Assembly: GCA_964017195.1 (NCBI GenBank)
Contig: OZ024897.1
Coordinates: 31,644,036 to 31,708,035 of the forward strand
Direction of reading: 5' to 3'
DNA length: 64,000 nucleotides
Source of the DNA: Siderastrea radians
Lineage: Eukaryota > Cnidaria > Anthozoa > Scleractinia > Rhizangiidae
In this document: piece after piece, positions 1 through 9,852 of the stretch
How positions within the stretch are numbered: position 1 is the first letter of the stretch
Layout of the letters: each line of letters opens with the position of its first letter
Program-made: the position numbers and the translations under genes
Notes under the pieces: model-generated
Told to the model about the DNA's origin: nothing
What the model saw: only the letters and a program-made list of their open reading frames with translations
Database searches by the model: none

Positions 1-1389
1 CTTGTCCACCTCCGACCCTTTGACACCTTGCAGTTTTTGTAGACACTCGTGAGCCTTCACAGCAACTTCGCGCGATCTCTGCTTCTGATAGTGAACTTTG
101 GCGACCGCAGAACTGTGTTTTTGGTCTTCTGAAAATATTCTTTGCTCCTTGCTAGAGAGCAGATTGAGGCTTTGTGTTTCGACAATTTGACGATAGCGGG
201 TCGGGTGAATGTACTTTCCAATTGCATCAAACACTAATTTACTCATGACGTCGCACAATTTGCTGTGCTGGCCTCCATTTCTCGTGACCAGAACGAACTC
301 GCACTGGGGTTTTAGCAATGGCCTTACGAAATTTATGTAGCTATCGAGCACCTGCATGCTTGCATCGGTCAGAATTAAGGACTCAAATCCATATTTGCTA
401 GCAGTCTTGAACTTTCACTGGTCGATGAATCCCCCGTTCTCCTTAGCTGCTCTGACCATGTCCACTGTCAAATACTGATAAATCATAGGCCGACATCCCT
501 TCACCTTGATGAACAAATACACTGCGACAAATTTCGTGGCAAATGTTAAGTCCGAAGGATTAACTTGACCTGGAATAGTTTTGCACGTCTTCACAGTGTT
601 CTCGTAACGAGGCAAATGAAATGTCACCACTTCTAACAGTTCTTCCATGGTTGCCCAGTACCCCCTAGCATCCAAAGTTTCAATGTCTAGATCTTGTGTC
701 CACTGCAGTCTCATCATCTTTGCCACCGTCTTGCGCGCTCGTTTGAGGTACAACTCCGTTGAGGACAAATTTCGAAGAACTGTGTCTGATGCGCCGTTTA
801 TTTTTCTGAAGTCGATTAATTCGGAGATCGCATCAATGTAGCCCAATCGGCCACGGTGTCCGAGTTTGCATTCATCTTGCAAGTAGTCGATAAACTTGAA
901 CAACAGGCTTTGAGAACACAGGCTAAAGTCCAGCACTTCAAAACTCAATTCCTCTTCATCTTCGCAGCAAAATTTGAGAAATTTAAAGCATCTCTTGGCT
1001 ATCTGCTGAGCTGCACGATCTTTCTTGCAACCCCCACCACTTCCAGTCAACCATTTCGTGAATAAGTCGCCAATTTGGCTGGAAACTGAAAACGAAGGCA
1101 TTACCCTGGCAGTTTGTTTTGTGATTTCACCCGATGTATCATCATCGGCAAGTTCTTTGGTACTTGAAACGTCGGGTTTTTCGTCAAAGAAAAAGAACCA
1201 ACTGTGCTTGGCGTTCACATGTTTCCTGCAGCCGCGTTGACTTTTAAATCCATCGTGATCACACGTTTGTATTGGACAGTGATACAAGCTATCTGTTTCT
1301 TCTTTTTCCAAGTGAAGCCGTTTTGGTTTTGGTGATGAGCCATCAATTTTCGACCAGTCAACCTTACCCTTTTTGTTCATGTCGGACAT
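1..1389 (-). pseudogene. Crypton-like tyrosine recombinase with C2H2 N-terminus, broken, cut by window edge
   Basis: The reading frame starts at ATG 1387-1389 and is open for 324 codons to a TGA at 415-417. It then continues in the same frame, without another stop, to the left edge. Residues 37-62 form a C2H2-like zinc finger (CPIQTC ... HVNAKH). The rest looks like a DNA breaking-rejoining enzyme: an arginine in GCRPMIYQYL (about residue 303), then beyond the TGA an HxxR motif (HPTRYRQ) and a candidate nucleophile tyrosine (AKVHYQK). Arg, HxxR and Tyr in this order are the signature of tyrosine recombinases, and similar zinc-finger/recombinase proteins are common in cnidarian genomes as Crypton-type transposons. 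The assignment rests on these motifs and remembered family resemblance. The TGA makes this copy a likely pseudogene. No target duplication can be seen because one end lies outside the window. Confidence 0.5.
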
Positions 1390-1788
1390 CTGAGTGATTC
1401 ACACAATTTGTTCCACTTACATAAATATTGAACAAAACACAAAGGCGACAAAAAAAACAATGGCTGCATTGTGCAAGTTTAAACTTGCCCCAACCTGCCC
1501 CAACTTGCCCCTGCTTGCTCAGGCATGTGTCTGCTTGCCACTGTTCATTATTCTTAAGTAAGCTTACAAATTTGAGGTGATATATGGTGTTGGTGCGATT
1601 ATATTCAACCTTGCCCGGGCAAGTCTATAAGGGCCTCGAAAAGTCTTTAAAAATCTGCTATTGACTCTGCTTCGTGTTGTTTGAAACTTAAAACACTACA
1701 CCAAATGTTTTTGCCAATAAAAAAGCGATAAAATCATAGATGGCAAGAAAAGAAGAATGTTTCTGGCAAGATGTACAAAGGAACTGTC
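1390..1788. other. No gene seen; upstream flank of the recombinase
   Basis: AT-rich sequence with no convincing reading frame. A short run at 1480-1545 repeats a CTTGCCCC-type word several times and includes the palindrome CAAGTTTAAACTTG. It could be the terminal part of the neighbouring element, but no matching inverted end is visible. Confidence 0.4.
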
Positions 1789-1789
1789 A

Positions 1790-2335
1790 TTTCTAAATAG
1801 GAACCATTTTACATAAATAGGAACTAATGGTTAGGAACAAACTGTTCCACTTGCCAATAAAAAGGAACATTTTGTTCAAAACGGAACCTGTTAATGGGAA
1901 CAATTGTTCCTCAAGTGAATAAAAAGGAACCAATTTTTCAAAGCAGGAACAATGTTAGAAAGGAACAAACGTTCCTTTACAAGAAAAGGAACGTAATTAA
2001 TTGGGAACCAAAGTTCCTCGTGTCAGCATAAAGGAACAGCCACTCTAAAAGGGAACGCATTAATAGGAACAATTGTTCCTCAAGCGATTAAAAAGGACCA
2101 AAATGATAAAAGAGGAACAATACCATTGGGAACACCTGTTCCTAGGCCACTCATTTAGGAACAAAAAGTTCCTTTCAATGTTAAAAATTCGGACCAAAAC
2201 GTTCTTTTTAGCTCTGAATGAACACTTTGTTCCTATTTTTAACAGCAATTTGTTCCTTTTGATGCTAAGAGGACCACTCCATAGAGGAACAATCATCTCT
2301 TAATCGGAACGTTCCCAAAGCAAAAAAGGGAACAG
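1790..2335. repeat. Cluster of GGAAC/GTTCC palindromes
   Basis: About 550 bp in which GGAAC and its complement GTTCC recur more than 30 times, often paired as short palindromes such as GGAACAATTGTTCC (around 1898 and 2067), GGAACAAACTGTTCC (around 1836) and GGAACAAACGTTCC (around 1961). Spacers are A/T-rich and 10-25 bp long. The arrangement is irregular rather than a strict tandem array. The short reading frames crossing it on both strands only reflect the repeated word. Confidence 0.75.
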
Positions 2336-2499
2336 TGCTAAAAAATAAAAGTAAGTTAAAAAGCCACTTAAAGGATGAATAAAATATGCCAAAGAGTCTT
2401 ATGACTCTCTATACTGAACAGATACAACAGCCAAAATTTGATTGATAAAATCATGCTAGAACATGTTCAAATTTGGAAGTAAAAATTTTGGGAAACGTA

Positions 2500-2530
<31 letters not shown>

Positions 2531-2560
2531 AAAGGAAGAAAGAAAGAAAGCGAGAAAGCA
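2500..2560. repeat. GAAA microsatellite at the start of unit copy 1
   Basis: A (GAAA)n run with interruptions. It sits exactly where similarity between duplicated unit copies 1 and 2 begins; copy 2 has a longer GAAA/GA run in the same place. Confidence 0.8.
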
Positions 2561-2681
2561 AGAAACATAATTTTTTAAACTTATCACATAACCAAGAGCT
2601 CTTGACATAACTTATTTATACTCTCCACAGGTAGGCGATTAATTATTCAGATCAGCAAAAGGAGCTCAAAAAGATTTCAAG

Positions 2682-3575
2682 ATGTTGCTTTCTTCCGCAT
2701 CTGATTGCTTTGCCTGGCTTGCAGTGTTCATGACCGAGGCTGTTGCTATAGTAACACTCAATATCATTACAATTATTGTTTTAATGAAAAACCGGAGTCT
2801 TCGCAAGCGCAGCATGTACTTGGTGATCAACTTGGCGGCTGCAGATCTGTTGGTTGGAGGATTCTCGGAAATTATGACTTTCTTTGTTGTGGGAGTTCAA
2901 TGCAATTTTTGGAAGTACAACGTACATCTAAATGGAATCTGGAATTCGATAATTTATAGTCTGGAACTTCTGTTTCCATTAACTTCTATATTAAACATGG
3001 CAGCGATTTCTTTAGAGCGGACGCACGCTACGTTCCTTCCATTCAGGTATCGCGTCATTAGAAAAATGGTTTATGTTGTAATTATCATCATTATTTGGGT
3101 AACAGCTGCAATGGTATCAATTGCTCTCGCTATAATAAAGAACTTGAAAGGACACAAAAAGTACTATTTTTACGTATACGTTTCATTCACCTCTATTTGT
3201 TTATTCGTGATCTTTGTTTCTTACGCATCCATTTTTATGAAAATGTGTTGTGGAGCTCATCCTCGACACCACGGTGCAGCCAGTAGAGAAAGGAAGCTGA
3301 GCGTGACCTTATTCATTGTTACTTTGGTATCTTTATTAATGTGGTTGCCATACGTAATGACTATTTTTCTTCGTTATTATACTGAAATTTTTAGTTCCTT
3401 CTCTATGCAAACAAATGCACGTTTCTTTTTTCCCCTGTTTTTGCTTTTTTATACAAATTCTCTTGTAAACCCTATTTTGTACGCGATCAGAATGCCAGAG
3501 TTTAAAAGAGCTCTGGTTTCACTATTTCGATTTCAGCAAAGACAAGGTGTGGGTATTCCTCTCCGCCCTTTTTAA
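2682..3575 (+). CDS. Class A (rhodopsin-family) G protein-coupled receptor, copy 1 (open)
   Basis: A 297-residue seven-helix receptor, short for the family, with almost no N-terminal tail and a short C-tail. Visible class A marks are: helix 1 Asn in LNIITIIV; helix 2 NLAAADLLVG with the conserved Asp; helix 3 ending in SLERTHA, where the usual DRY is ERT; the helix 4 Trp in IIWVTAA; helix 6 MWLPY in place of CWxP; and helix 7 NPILY (NPxxY) followed by an amphipathic helix 8 (EFKRALVSLFRF). It would act in the plasma membrane; the ligand cannot be told. A pyrimidine-rich stretch ending TCTCCACAG at 2630, 52 bp before the ATG, looks like a splice acceptor, so a 5' non-coding exon is likely. This is the only one of three copies without a stop. 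It resembles the expanded, single-coding-exon orphan receptors of cnidarians. Confidence 0.85.
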   Translation: MLLSSASDCFAWLAVFMTEAVAIVTLNIITIIVLMKNRSLRKRSMYLVINLAAADLLVGGFSEIMTFFVVGVQCNFWKYNVHLNGIWNSIIYSLELLFPLTSILNMAAISLERTHATFLPFRYRVIRKMVYVVIIIIIWVTAAMVSIALAIIKNLKGHKKYYFYVYVSFTSICLFVIFVSYASIFMKMCCGAHPRHHGAASRERKLSVTLFIVTLVSLLMWLPYVMTIFLRYYTEIFSSFSMQTNARFFFPLFLLFYTNSLVNPILYAIRMPEFKRALVSLFRFQQRQGVGIPLRPF

Positions 3576-3783
3576 TTAGGATAACAATATAAAACACGCA
3601 TTGCTTGTTAGTTAGACTTGATAAAGATTCCGCAAAAGGTCGAAATAATTAAAGCTCTGATCTAAACTGTCATCAAGGAGGTTTCTGGGCGTTCTTGCTT
3701 TGAAAGTAATCATTTTACTAAGGGGAAGAGAGCTCAAAGGCATACGTCTTCATGCCGATGTTGTGTGCTCATCCCTATGCATG

Positions 3784-4022
3784 GGCCTATTTTTCGAAAG
3801 TCCCGGTAACTTTTTGGGCCCGAAGCTACATTTTAAAATCAAAATCTACAGAACGTTGGCGTAGTTTTTAGCCCGCATATCAGCAAGACTTGCTTTGTCA
3901 ACTAAGAATTTTATTGCTCAGCTTTCACAACCAACAAAATTTGAGTTTTTAATGCAAAGATCGCGCACAGAAAATAACTTTCCGGGTCCGAAAAGTTATC
4001 GGGACTTTCGAGAAACGGGACC
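3784..4022. mobile_element. MITE A, 239 bp, copy in unit 1
   Basis: Imperfect inverted ends of about 40 bp, each holding CGAAAGTCCCG near the tip. The element is flanked by ATG on both sides (3781-3783 and 4023-4025). Unit copy 3 has the empty site with a single ATG at 53028-53030, which confirms insertion with a 3-bp target duplication. There is no coding capacity. The 3-bp duplication suggests a PIF/Harbinger-like or CACTA-like mobiliser, but the family is not identified. Confidence 0.75.
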
Positions 4023-4320
4023 ATGACGTTAAAGTATAACGTATTTAAGAAAGGAATTTAACTCACATTCTTTAACTTCTTTTAAATCAATTTATTAATT
4101 ATCAAAACGGTACTTTCATTGTATCTAATAATACATGTATAATTCGTTGGAACATATTGTATGCAATGTTTCATGCTTCGCTGCTCCTGGGCAGTCAGTG
4201 TAGCCCGTGCAGATTATTGGCATAAAGGCAGATTTGGACTGAGGGACATTTTACTCCTGTTCTTATTAGAGACAGCTTTTTTTCATTTCCTCTGTCATGC
4301 CTCGGCACTATTAACCGACA

Positions 4321-4424
4321 GTCGCCAAAAGGCGACCACCGGATTATAAATTGGGTTGGTTTTTACCCCGCCGTCAGGACGGGGTCTAGTAATACCTGTT
4401 TTTTACCCCGCGGTAAGGACGGGG
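4321..4424. repeat. Hairpin and ~40-bp minisatellite in GPCR 3' region
   Basis: A perfect 6-bp stem with an AAAA loop (GTCGCC...GGCGAC, 4321-4336) precedes two copies of a roughly 40-bp unit that itself folds (ACCCCG...CGGGGT) and is joined by TCTAGTAATACCTG. The same block occurs in unit 2 (about 22724-22826) with two copies, and in unit 3 (about 53308-53450) with three, so the array is expanding. Confidence 0.6.
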
Positions 4425-4732
4425 ACGTTTTCTTAACGTGATGTTTTTGGTGGTCACCTGCCCCAGACTTTTTTGTTGCCAAAAAATACTTGCCGGTAAT
4501 CTTCGTTCGTTTAGCGTTATTCGCCAAAGTTTTCATGAAAGTTGGTGTAGAAGATCACTGGCGATTGAATGGCATAAAAATCGCTTCGACGAAAGCAAAA
4601 ACGAAGATGCTAAAGAGCTTTGAAAGCCACCGATTTGATCTTGTTATTTTTTTGCCACTCGACCCGAGACTCCAACAAACAAGGTTAAATATTCAACAGT
4701 GAAATGCAAGCATTTTTAGGCAGAAATATAAC

Positions 4733-7483
4733 TCCCGTGGGAATTTCGTGCTGAAAGCAATTCACTAGTCTAGAAGTATTAAGGGGACCTCAAATGACAA
4801 GAAAAAATTTGTTGCCAGTTTTGCAACTCGCACCGAGGCTTTTTAGGGGGTATTATAAAAATGGCCTTAGGGACTCTGCATGAAAACGAGGCTGAAGAAT
4901 AAAAGTTCGAAAACCTTTATTAACTGTGGATAAAACAAAACCAAATGACATAAGATATAAACACCAATGTTGCCCGTGTTGGTCTAAGCCAATAGGACAC
5001 GTCACTAGTCACGTGACTAAGCTAGCATGAAGGTGAGGGTGGGAGATAAAACTACTTATAACTTTAGTAGCAGTGGATAAAGCGAAACCAAAATAACAGG
5101 AATTATGAAAAGCTCAATGTCTTCGATGTTGGGCTTAGTCAAAAAGACATGTTACTAGTCACGTGACTAAGCTAGCATGAAAACGAGGCTGAGGAATGGA
5201 ACTTCTTATAACTTTTTTTAATTGTGGATATACGACTATAACTGTGGTTGTGCACGGTCAAGGCCGAAAAACGGTAACAAAAACCTCGAACAAAGGCAAC
5301 AAACAAACAAACAAAGGTTTCATAACCACCGCGCTTTATTAACTATGGCTGCCGGGGGGTAGCCGTTCTGATTTTGCTTGCTTCTTTCTAAACAGCCACC
5401 ATCTCAGCTCCTTTACTGTACTGATATCTGTCCTCGGTAGATACAGCTGACACACAAACTTCTCAATTAAGGCCATCATCTCTGCGCTGGGAATCGCACT
5501 CACCCAGGATCTGAAAGGCTTCTGATGACCTCTTCTTCAGCTTCAATGAAGGCTTTCCAGCAAGCTTTCCCTTTTCCAGAAAAGCAACCTGTGTTGTCAG
5601 CTCCACTTAAAGCATGAAAAGCAGGAAGTGCTGCTGCTTTAGCAGGGCCAAGAGCATGAAAGATTGGTTGAAGCTTGATTTTGCGATGATTCTGACCTGT
5701 GCCTGTGACAGATAAGGTGTTTTTGCAGAGACTTGGGTAACGTCTAGCAGAGAGAATAAAAAGATTTGTGTCGGAAGGGTGAATCCGCAGCTCAGTTGCG
5801 CCATTGGCTGTAGCATCAATAGCATCTCTGTGTCTGCCTTCTCCTGGTTGCTTTGTAGATATCACATATCTTTATTAGTTCCCTTGCACTGAGAGCCCCA
5901 TGCTACAACAACCTGTCGTCCATTTCTCTCCCCATACTCGATGGTCTTCTGTACCAAGTAATCTGTCAACTCAATCTTGGTTTTGGTGTGTAAAAGAAAC
6001 CTTTTCATTGGAACGTTTGCAATGTGGGTCAAGGCAGTAATGCGACAATACACTGGAGTTTGCCCTTCTTGCCTCTTAATGCGAGTGCCCTATTTCAGGG
6101 AGGATGGGAGATCATATCTGTCAAAAACCAGGCAGAGTTCTTCACTGTCACTGTACTTCTCAAATTCGCGGCTAGTGAAGTGATCTGCTAGGTGTGAGCA
6201 GTTTCTTATCCATTCATTCCCGTGCTGCATACTAAATAAGGCACTTTCACACGCGCTGCATTCTGAAGCTCTTGAGTGAATGACGTCATTATATCCTTTC
6301 TGGTGTAATAATGGTGGACTATTAAATTGGAAAATTGCAGTTTAAATAAACAGTCTTCTTCTCAAAATTAAGGCTTAAAATTTCGCTTGAGGAGTGTTTA
6401 GTAAACAAAGTCTCGAAATCCGAAGAAAAAATAAAAGTGATTTTTTGATCGTAGTACCACTTTAAAAATATGTCAATGATCCAGATAGTATAATAAATGT
6501 TGGTAACAAATTTTTTTAAGAACTAAAAAGTTTCAGGCCTTAGGCCAACATAACATTAAAATGTTATTCTGGTGTCGTATCTGTATCCACAATTAAAAAG
6601 GTTACAAGAAGTTCCATTCCTCAGCCTCGTTTTCATGTTAGCTTAGTCACGTGACTAGTGACAGTTCCTTTTGCCTTAAACCAACATTGACGACGTTGAG
6701 TTTCATATTTTCTGTTATTTTGGTTTCGCTTTATGCACTGCTACTAAAGTTTTAAGACGGATTCCGCTCAACGTTCGAGCAATAAGTGCAACAAATATTT
6801 ACCAAAAAACTACTCATAGCACGGTAACATTTTAAATGCTATTTGAAACATCTCACTCTAGTTCACTTGCCCAAGTGCCCCCGCGATGAAATTCTCAAGC
6901 ATTCTCAAGAAAATTAATTTCAAATCTCGTAAAAGTATGCTAAAAACGGGCGCCATTTTGTTTTGGACTGACATGAAGCGTCTTTTTAATTGAAATATGG
7001 ATAACTTCAAATCCAATTTTCTCTCGCGGGGTCAGCTTGGGAGCAAAAGTAACGATAAGTTCTTCTTATCTGTTCTCAAAGTGTGACAGTGCTGCAAATA
7101 ATTTTTTGGTAACTTAATTTTTGCAGTAACTGCTCGAACGTTGAGCAGAAATCGTCTTACGTAGTTTCATTTCTCAGTCTCGCTTTCATGCTAGCTTGGT
7201 CACGTGACTAGTGACGTGTCCTATTGGCTTAGACCAACATTGCCAACATTGGTTTTTATATCTTATGTCGTTTGCTTTTGTTTTATCCACAGTTAATAAA
7301 GTTTTAAGAGGTTTTATTCCTCAGCCTCGTTTTCATGCAGAGTCCAAAAGGCCATTTTCATAATACCCCCTAAAAAGCCTCGGTACGAGTTGCAAAACTG
7401 GCAACAAAATTTTTCGTGTCATTTGAGGTCTCCTTAATACTTCTAGACTAGTGACTTGCTTTCAGCACGAAATTCCCACGGGA
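4733..7483. mobile_element. Foldback-type DNA transposon with long, internally repeated inverted ends
   Basis: The sequence starting TCCCGTGGGAATTTCG at 4733 is repeated inverted, ending at 7483. The arms are several hundred bp each and themselves contain tandem subunits of about 150 bp marked by GTCACGTGAC and GCATGAAAACGAGG. Units 2 and 3 lack the whole 2.75 kb at the same site (unit 3 reads straight through near 53740). The centre holds a degenerate minus-strand reading frame. Long modular inverted repeats are typical of foldback elements; the superfamily is not determined. Confidence 0.75.
5500..6240 (-). pseudogene. Degenerate ORF of a cnidarian mobile-element protein family
   Basis: Two adjoining minus-strand frames (about 6240-5862 and 5865-5500) are parts of one protein broken by a frameshift near 5865 and an in-frame TAG near 6090. 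The C-terminal part contains RRYPSLCK, VTGTGQNHRKI and FHALSGADNTGCFSGKGK. I recall the same order of motifs from a large family of uncharacterised repeat-encoded proteins in cnidarians, roughly RRYP, VTGTG, ALGPAKAAALPGFHALSG. Its biochemical role is unknown to me; a nuclease or transposase-associated role is only a guess. It lies inside the foldback element and was presumably carried by it. Confidence 0.5.
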
Positions 7484-8002
7484 ATACATTTGCTGCCAGA
7501 CTAAAAGGAGTTTTAAACTTCTATTCAAGCGGACTTTGAAAGCCAACGATATCAAGCTGGCATTCACTTGTATTTTAATGGCGCAATAACTATTTGGGTC
7601 AGACTGCGTCACGCTATGGTAAAAATATTTCATCACACTCGTCGTCACGCACGCTAAAACAGGGTGGTTGACCGCAGAAAAGGGAGGTCATGTCTTGATT
7701 TATATTACCATAGCAAACACGTAAAAGAACCTGGTCTTGTATCTTACGTGGCCGTAATATATTTTGCACGCCGAAGGGAGAGAGAACAACGCGCGGGTCG
7801 AATGCGCTTGGGTCTTTTCTTGGTTTTTTTTGGTTGTCACTTGCCCCAGACTTCCGCTCTGCCAAAAAAATACTTGCCGGATATCTTCGTTCGTTCTAAT
7901 TTTACGAAGTTGTATTTAGACAAGAAGACGGTCACCTGTACAAAGGAGAATGTCATTTTAGGTTCAGGCCCGCTTAGTTTGCATAAACGCCACTGAGGTG
8001 AT
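7484..8002. other. Unit sequence, no gene
   Basis: Matches unit 3 at about 53800-54300. It contains a second copy of a ~75-bp stretch also found at 4448-4525 (from TGGT...TGTCAC through CTTGCCGG...TTCGTTCG). A frame of about 110 codons (7664-7996) has a counterpart in unit 3, but it shows no domain and starts and ends in repeats. Confidence 0.4.
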
Positions 8003-8006
8003 TTAA

Positions 8007-8601
8007 GCCTGGGCCAAACGAGAGCGAGAGTTGCCGAGAGTTGATGAGAGTTCAAACTCTCGACCTCGTTTGGCCTTAAACTCTCATGCGCTCTCGGCGA
8101 CTCTCGCCCACTCTCATCGAATTTGAACCTGTTCAAATTTTTGTCGAGAGTCACCGAGAGTTTTCTCTCGTTTGGCCCGCGTTTGAGAGTTGCATAAGCG
8201 TTTTGTGGTCAGCAGTTGCTTTATTTAGTACAATGGGTTCAATCGCGCCCTCAAACAACATGGCGTCCATGTCCTCGGAGTCTCTGCTACGGCAACCAAG
8301 GAAACTGGCAAAACTCTACGAAAAAAGTAGTCGCAGGATGAGGTGTTTCGCATGAACATAACCAATAAGCACGCAGCAACTTTTCGTTTGTGTGAAAAAT
8401 TCATTGCACTGGAGAGCCGGCTAGCCGTACGCCATGTTTGTTTACAAGGTTAGATGACGCCATGTCTTGTCACGCGTTGGACTCTCGTCAACTCTCGTTC
8501 TCGTTTGACCGGACGGACGATAGTCACAAAGAATTAAAGAAAACTCTTGGTCAACTCTCGTTCTTCAACTCTTGGCAAGTCTCGGTCTCGTTTGGCCCGG
8601 C
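8007..8601. mobile_element. MITE B, ~595 bp, copy in unit 1
   Basis: Inverted ends built on GGGCCAAACGAGA, rich in GAGAGT/ACTCTC words, flanked on both sides by TTAA (8003-8006 and 8602-8605). The interior holds a short frame beginning MASMSSESLLRQPRK, possibly a leftover first exon of the parental element. Copies occur at the same place in units 2 and 3, so the insertion predates the duplication. TTAA flanks would fit a piggyBac-type mobiliser; this is not proven. Confidence 0.65.
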
Positions 8602-9066
8602 TTAACTTTATTCAAATTTTGTTTCCATGGTGTTCAGAAGTACACCTGTTTCTAGAAATGAGAAGCTTCAACTTTGTTCTGCGAATTAAAAGTTGTTTTA
8701 CTTGAAAAATGTAGGTATATGAATAAATCACGGCTTTTACAGTGTTCAGATTCAGAATTGGTTCTTTGGCTCTGGTTTTTGACCACAAAAAAGTACAGGG
8801 AAGCAGAGGAACAAACGTGTGGAGCTTACTTCACCATACAAACTACTATCAAGTGAAGCCAGAATTATTGAGGACAATTTTTGCTGAAGATGGACATGAA
8901 TTTTGATACTGGTTATACGGTTTTGAAAGGAATGTCAGTTGATACCCCCAATAACGGAAAATTAAGAATTTTCCAAATTCCAGTTCGATCTGGAATCCGA
9001 GGGCCACAGGTTTGTCACTTTAATTACTGTTAAGTGTCACCCTCGTCAAACAAAGTCGATTTATTT

Positions 9067-9097
<31 letters not shown>

Positions 9098-9677
9098 TTC
9101 ATGTAATAACGGAAAATGAAGAAATGGCATTAACGTGCTGCCAAAATTAAGAGTTCTACCATCAATAGAGCTGAAACGGAAGTCGTAAAGAAAACCAGAC
9201 ACAAGTCTTCCGATTTCCTCGTGCGATCGGGACAGGGTGACGATCGGTCACTTTCTCAGTTATTTTGTTAACTGAATCATACAAGGAAAACGGAAAATGA
9301 ACGAAACGTAAATGACCCAGTGAACATGGGTTTTCACATGGAAATTTTAGTGCTAGAAAAATAAAATCTTATAGTGACTAAAGGCCCATTTACACTACCG
9401 AAAATTTTTAGCACGGCTCGGATAAAAATGGTACGCGTACCAAAAAATGTAGCACGGTATCCTGGTTTACAAATCCTCTTTTCTACCGTGCATAACACTG
9501 TAAAATAACGTTTGGCACGGGTGCCCGTCTCACGCTTTTGGTCAGCGTTCTTAAATTTTACCTAATACGGATGCGGCCGCTATCATTCAAACTTGGCGGA
9601 CAAAAGGAAACTGGCGTTCCCCCTTATCTCAAGTCAAGCATCTCGCAAAAAAAAAAATCAATTCAATAAATAAAAGA
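8602..9677. other. Unit sequence, no gene; TTTA microsatellite at 9056-9099
   Basis: Also present in units 2 (24575-25640) and 3 (54880-55740 and again 56365-57415). It contains a TTTA microsatellite and a segment with GTACGCGTAC and GGCACGG words that is conserved in all copies. No open frame of interest. Confidence 0.5.
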
Positions 9678-9682
9678 CACAT

Positions 9683-9837
9683 TGTAGTGTCCAGCGGACA
9701 CACGCAAAACACATCCGGGACACTTGAGTTAGCGCGCGAAGGAGTGTAGAGCCAGTGTGAAGTTGACTTCGTATCGGGCGGATTGTCAATAAAGTTTCTA
9801 TGTATTTTATGGCCTTGGTGGCGGCTACTACACTACA
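9683..9837 (+). repeat. 5' LTR of the Ty3/gypsy element
   Basis: A 155-bp LTR beginning TGTAGTGTCC and ending CACTACA, with AATAAA at 9788-9793 as a polyadenylation signal. It matches 14055-14209. Confidence 0.95.
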
Positions 9838-9852
9838 AATTGGCGACAGAGG

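Noticed and set aside
1836..1850. Match to a steroid-receptor response element (GGAACAAACTGTTCC)
   Set aside because: Only one of the palindromes has the 3-bp spacer required; the others have 2-6 bp, and cnidarians are not known to have that receptor class.
7664..7996. 110-codon frame with a counterpart at 53961-54302
   Set aside because: No domain, start and end in repeat-derived sequence, and the pairing is explained by the unit duplication.
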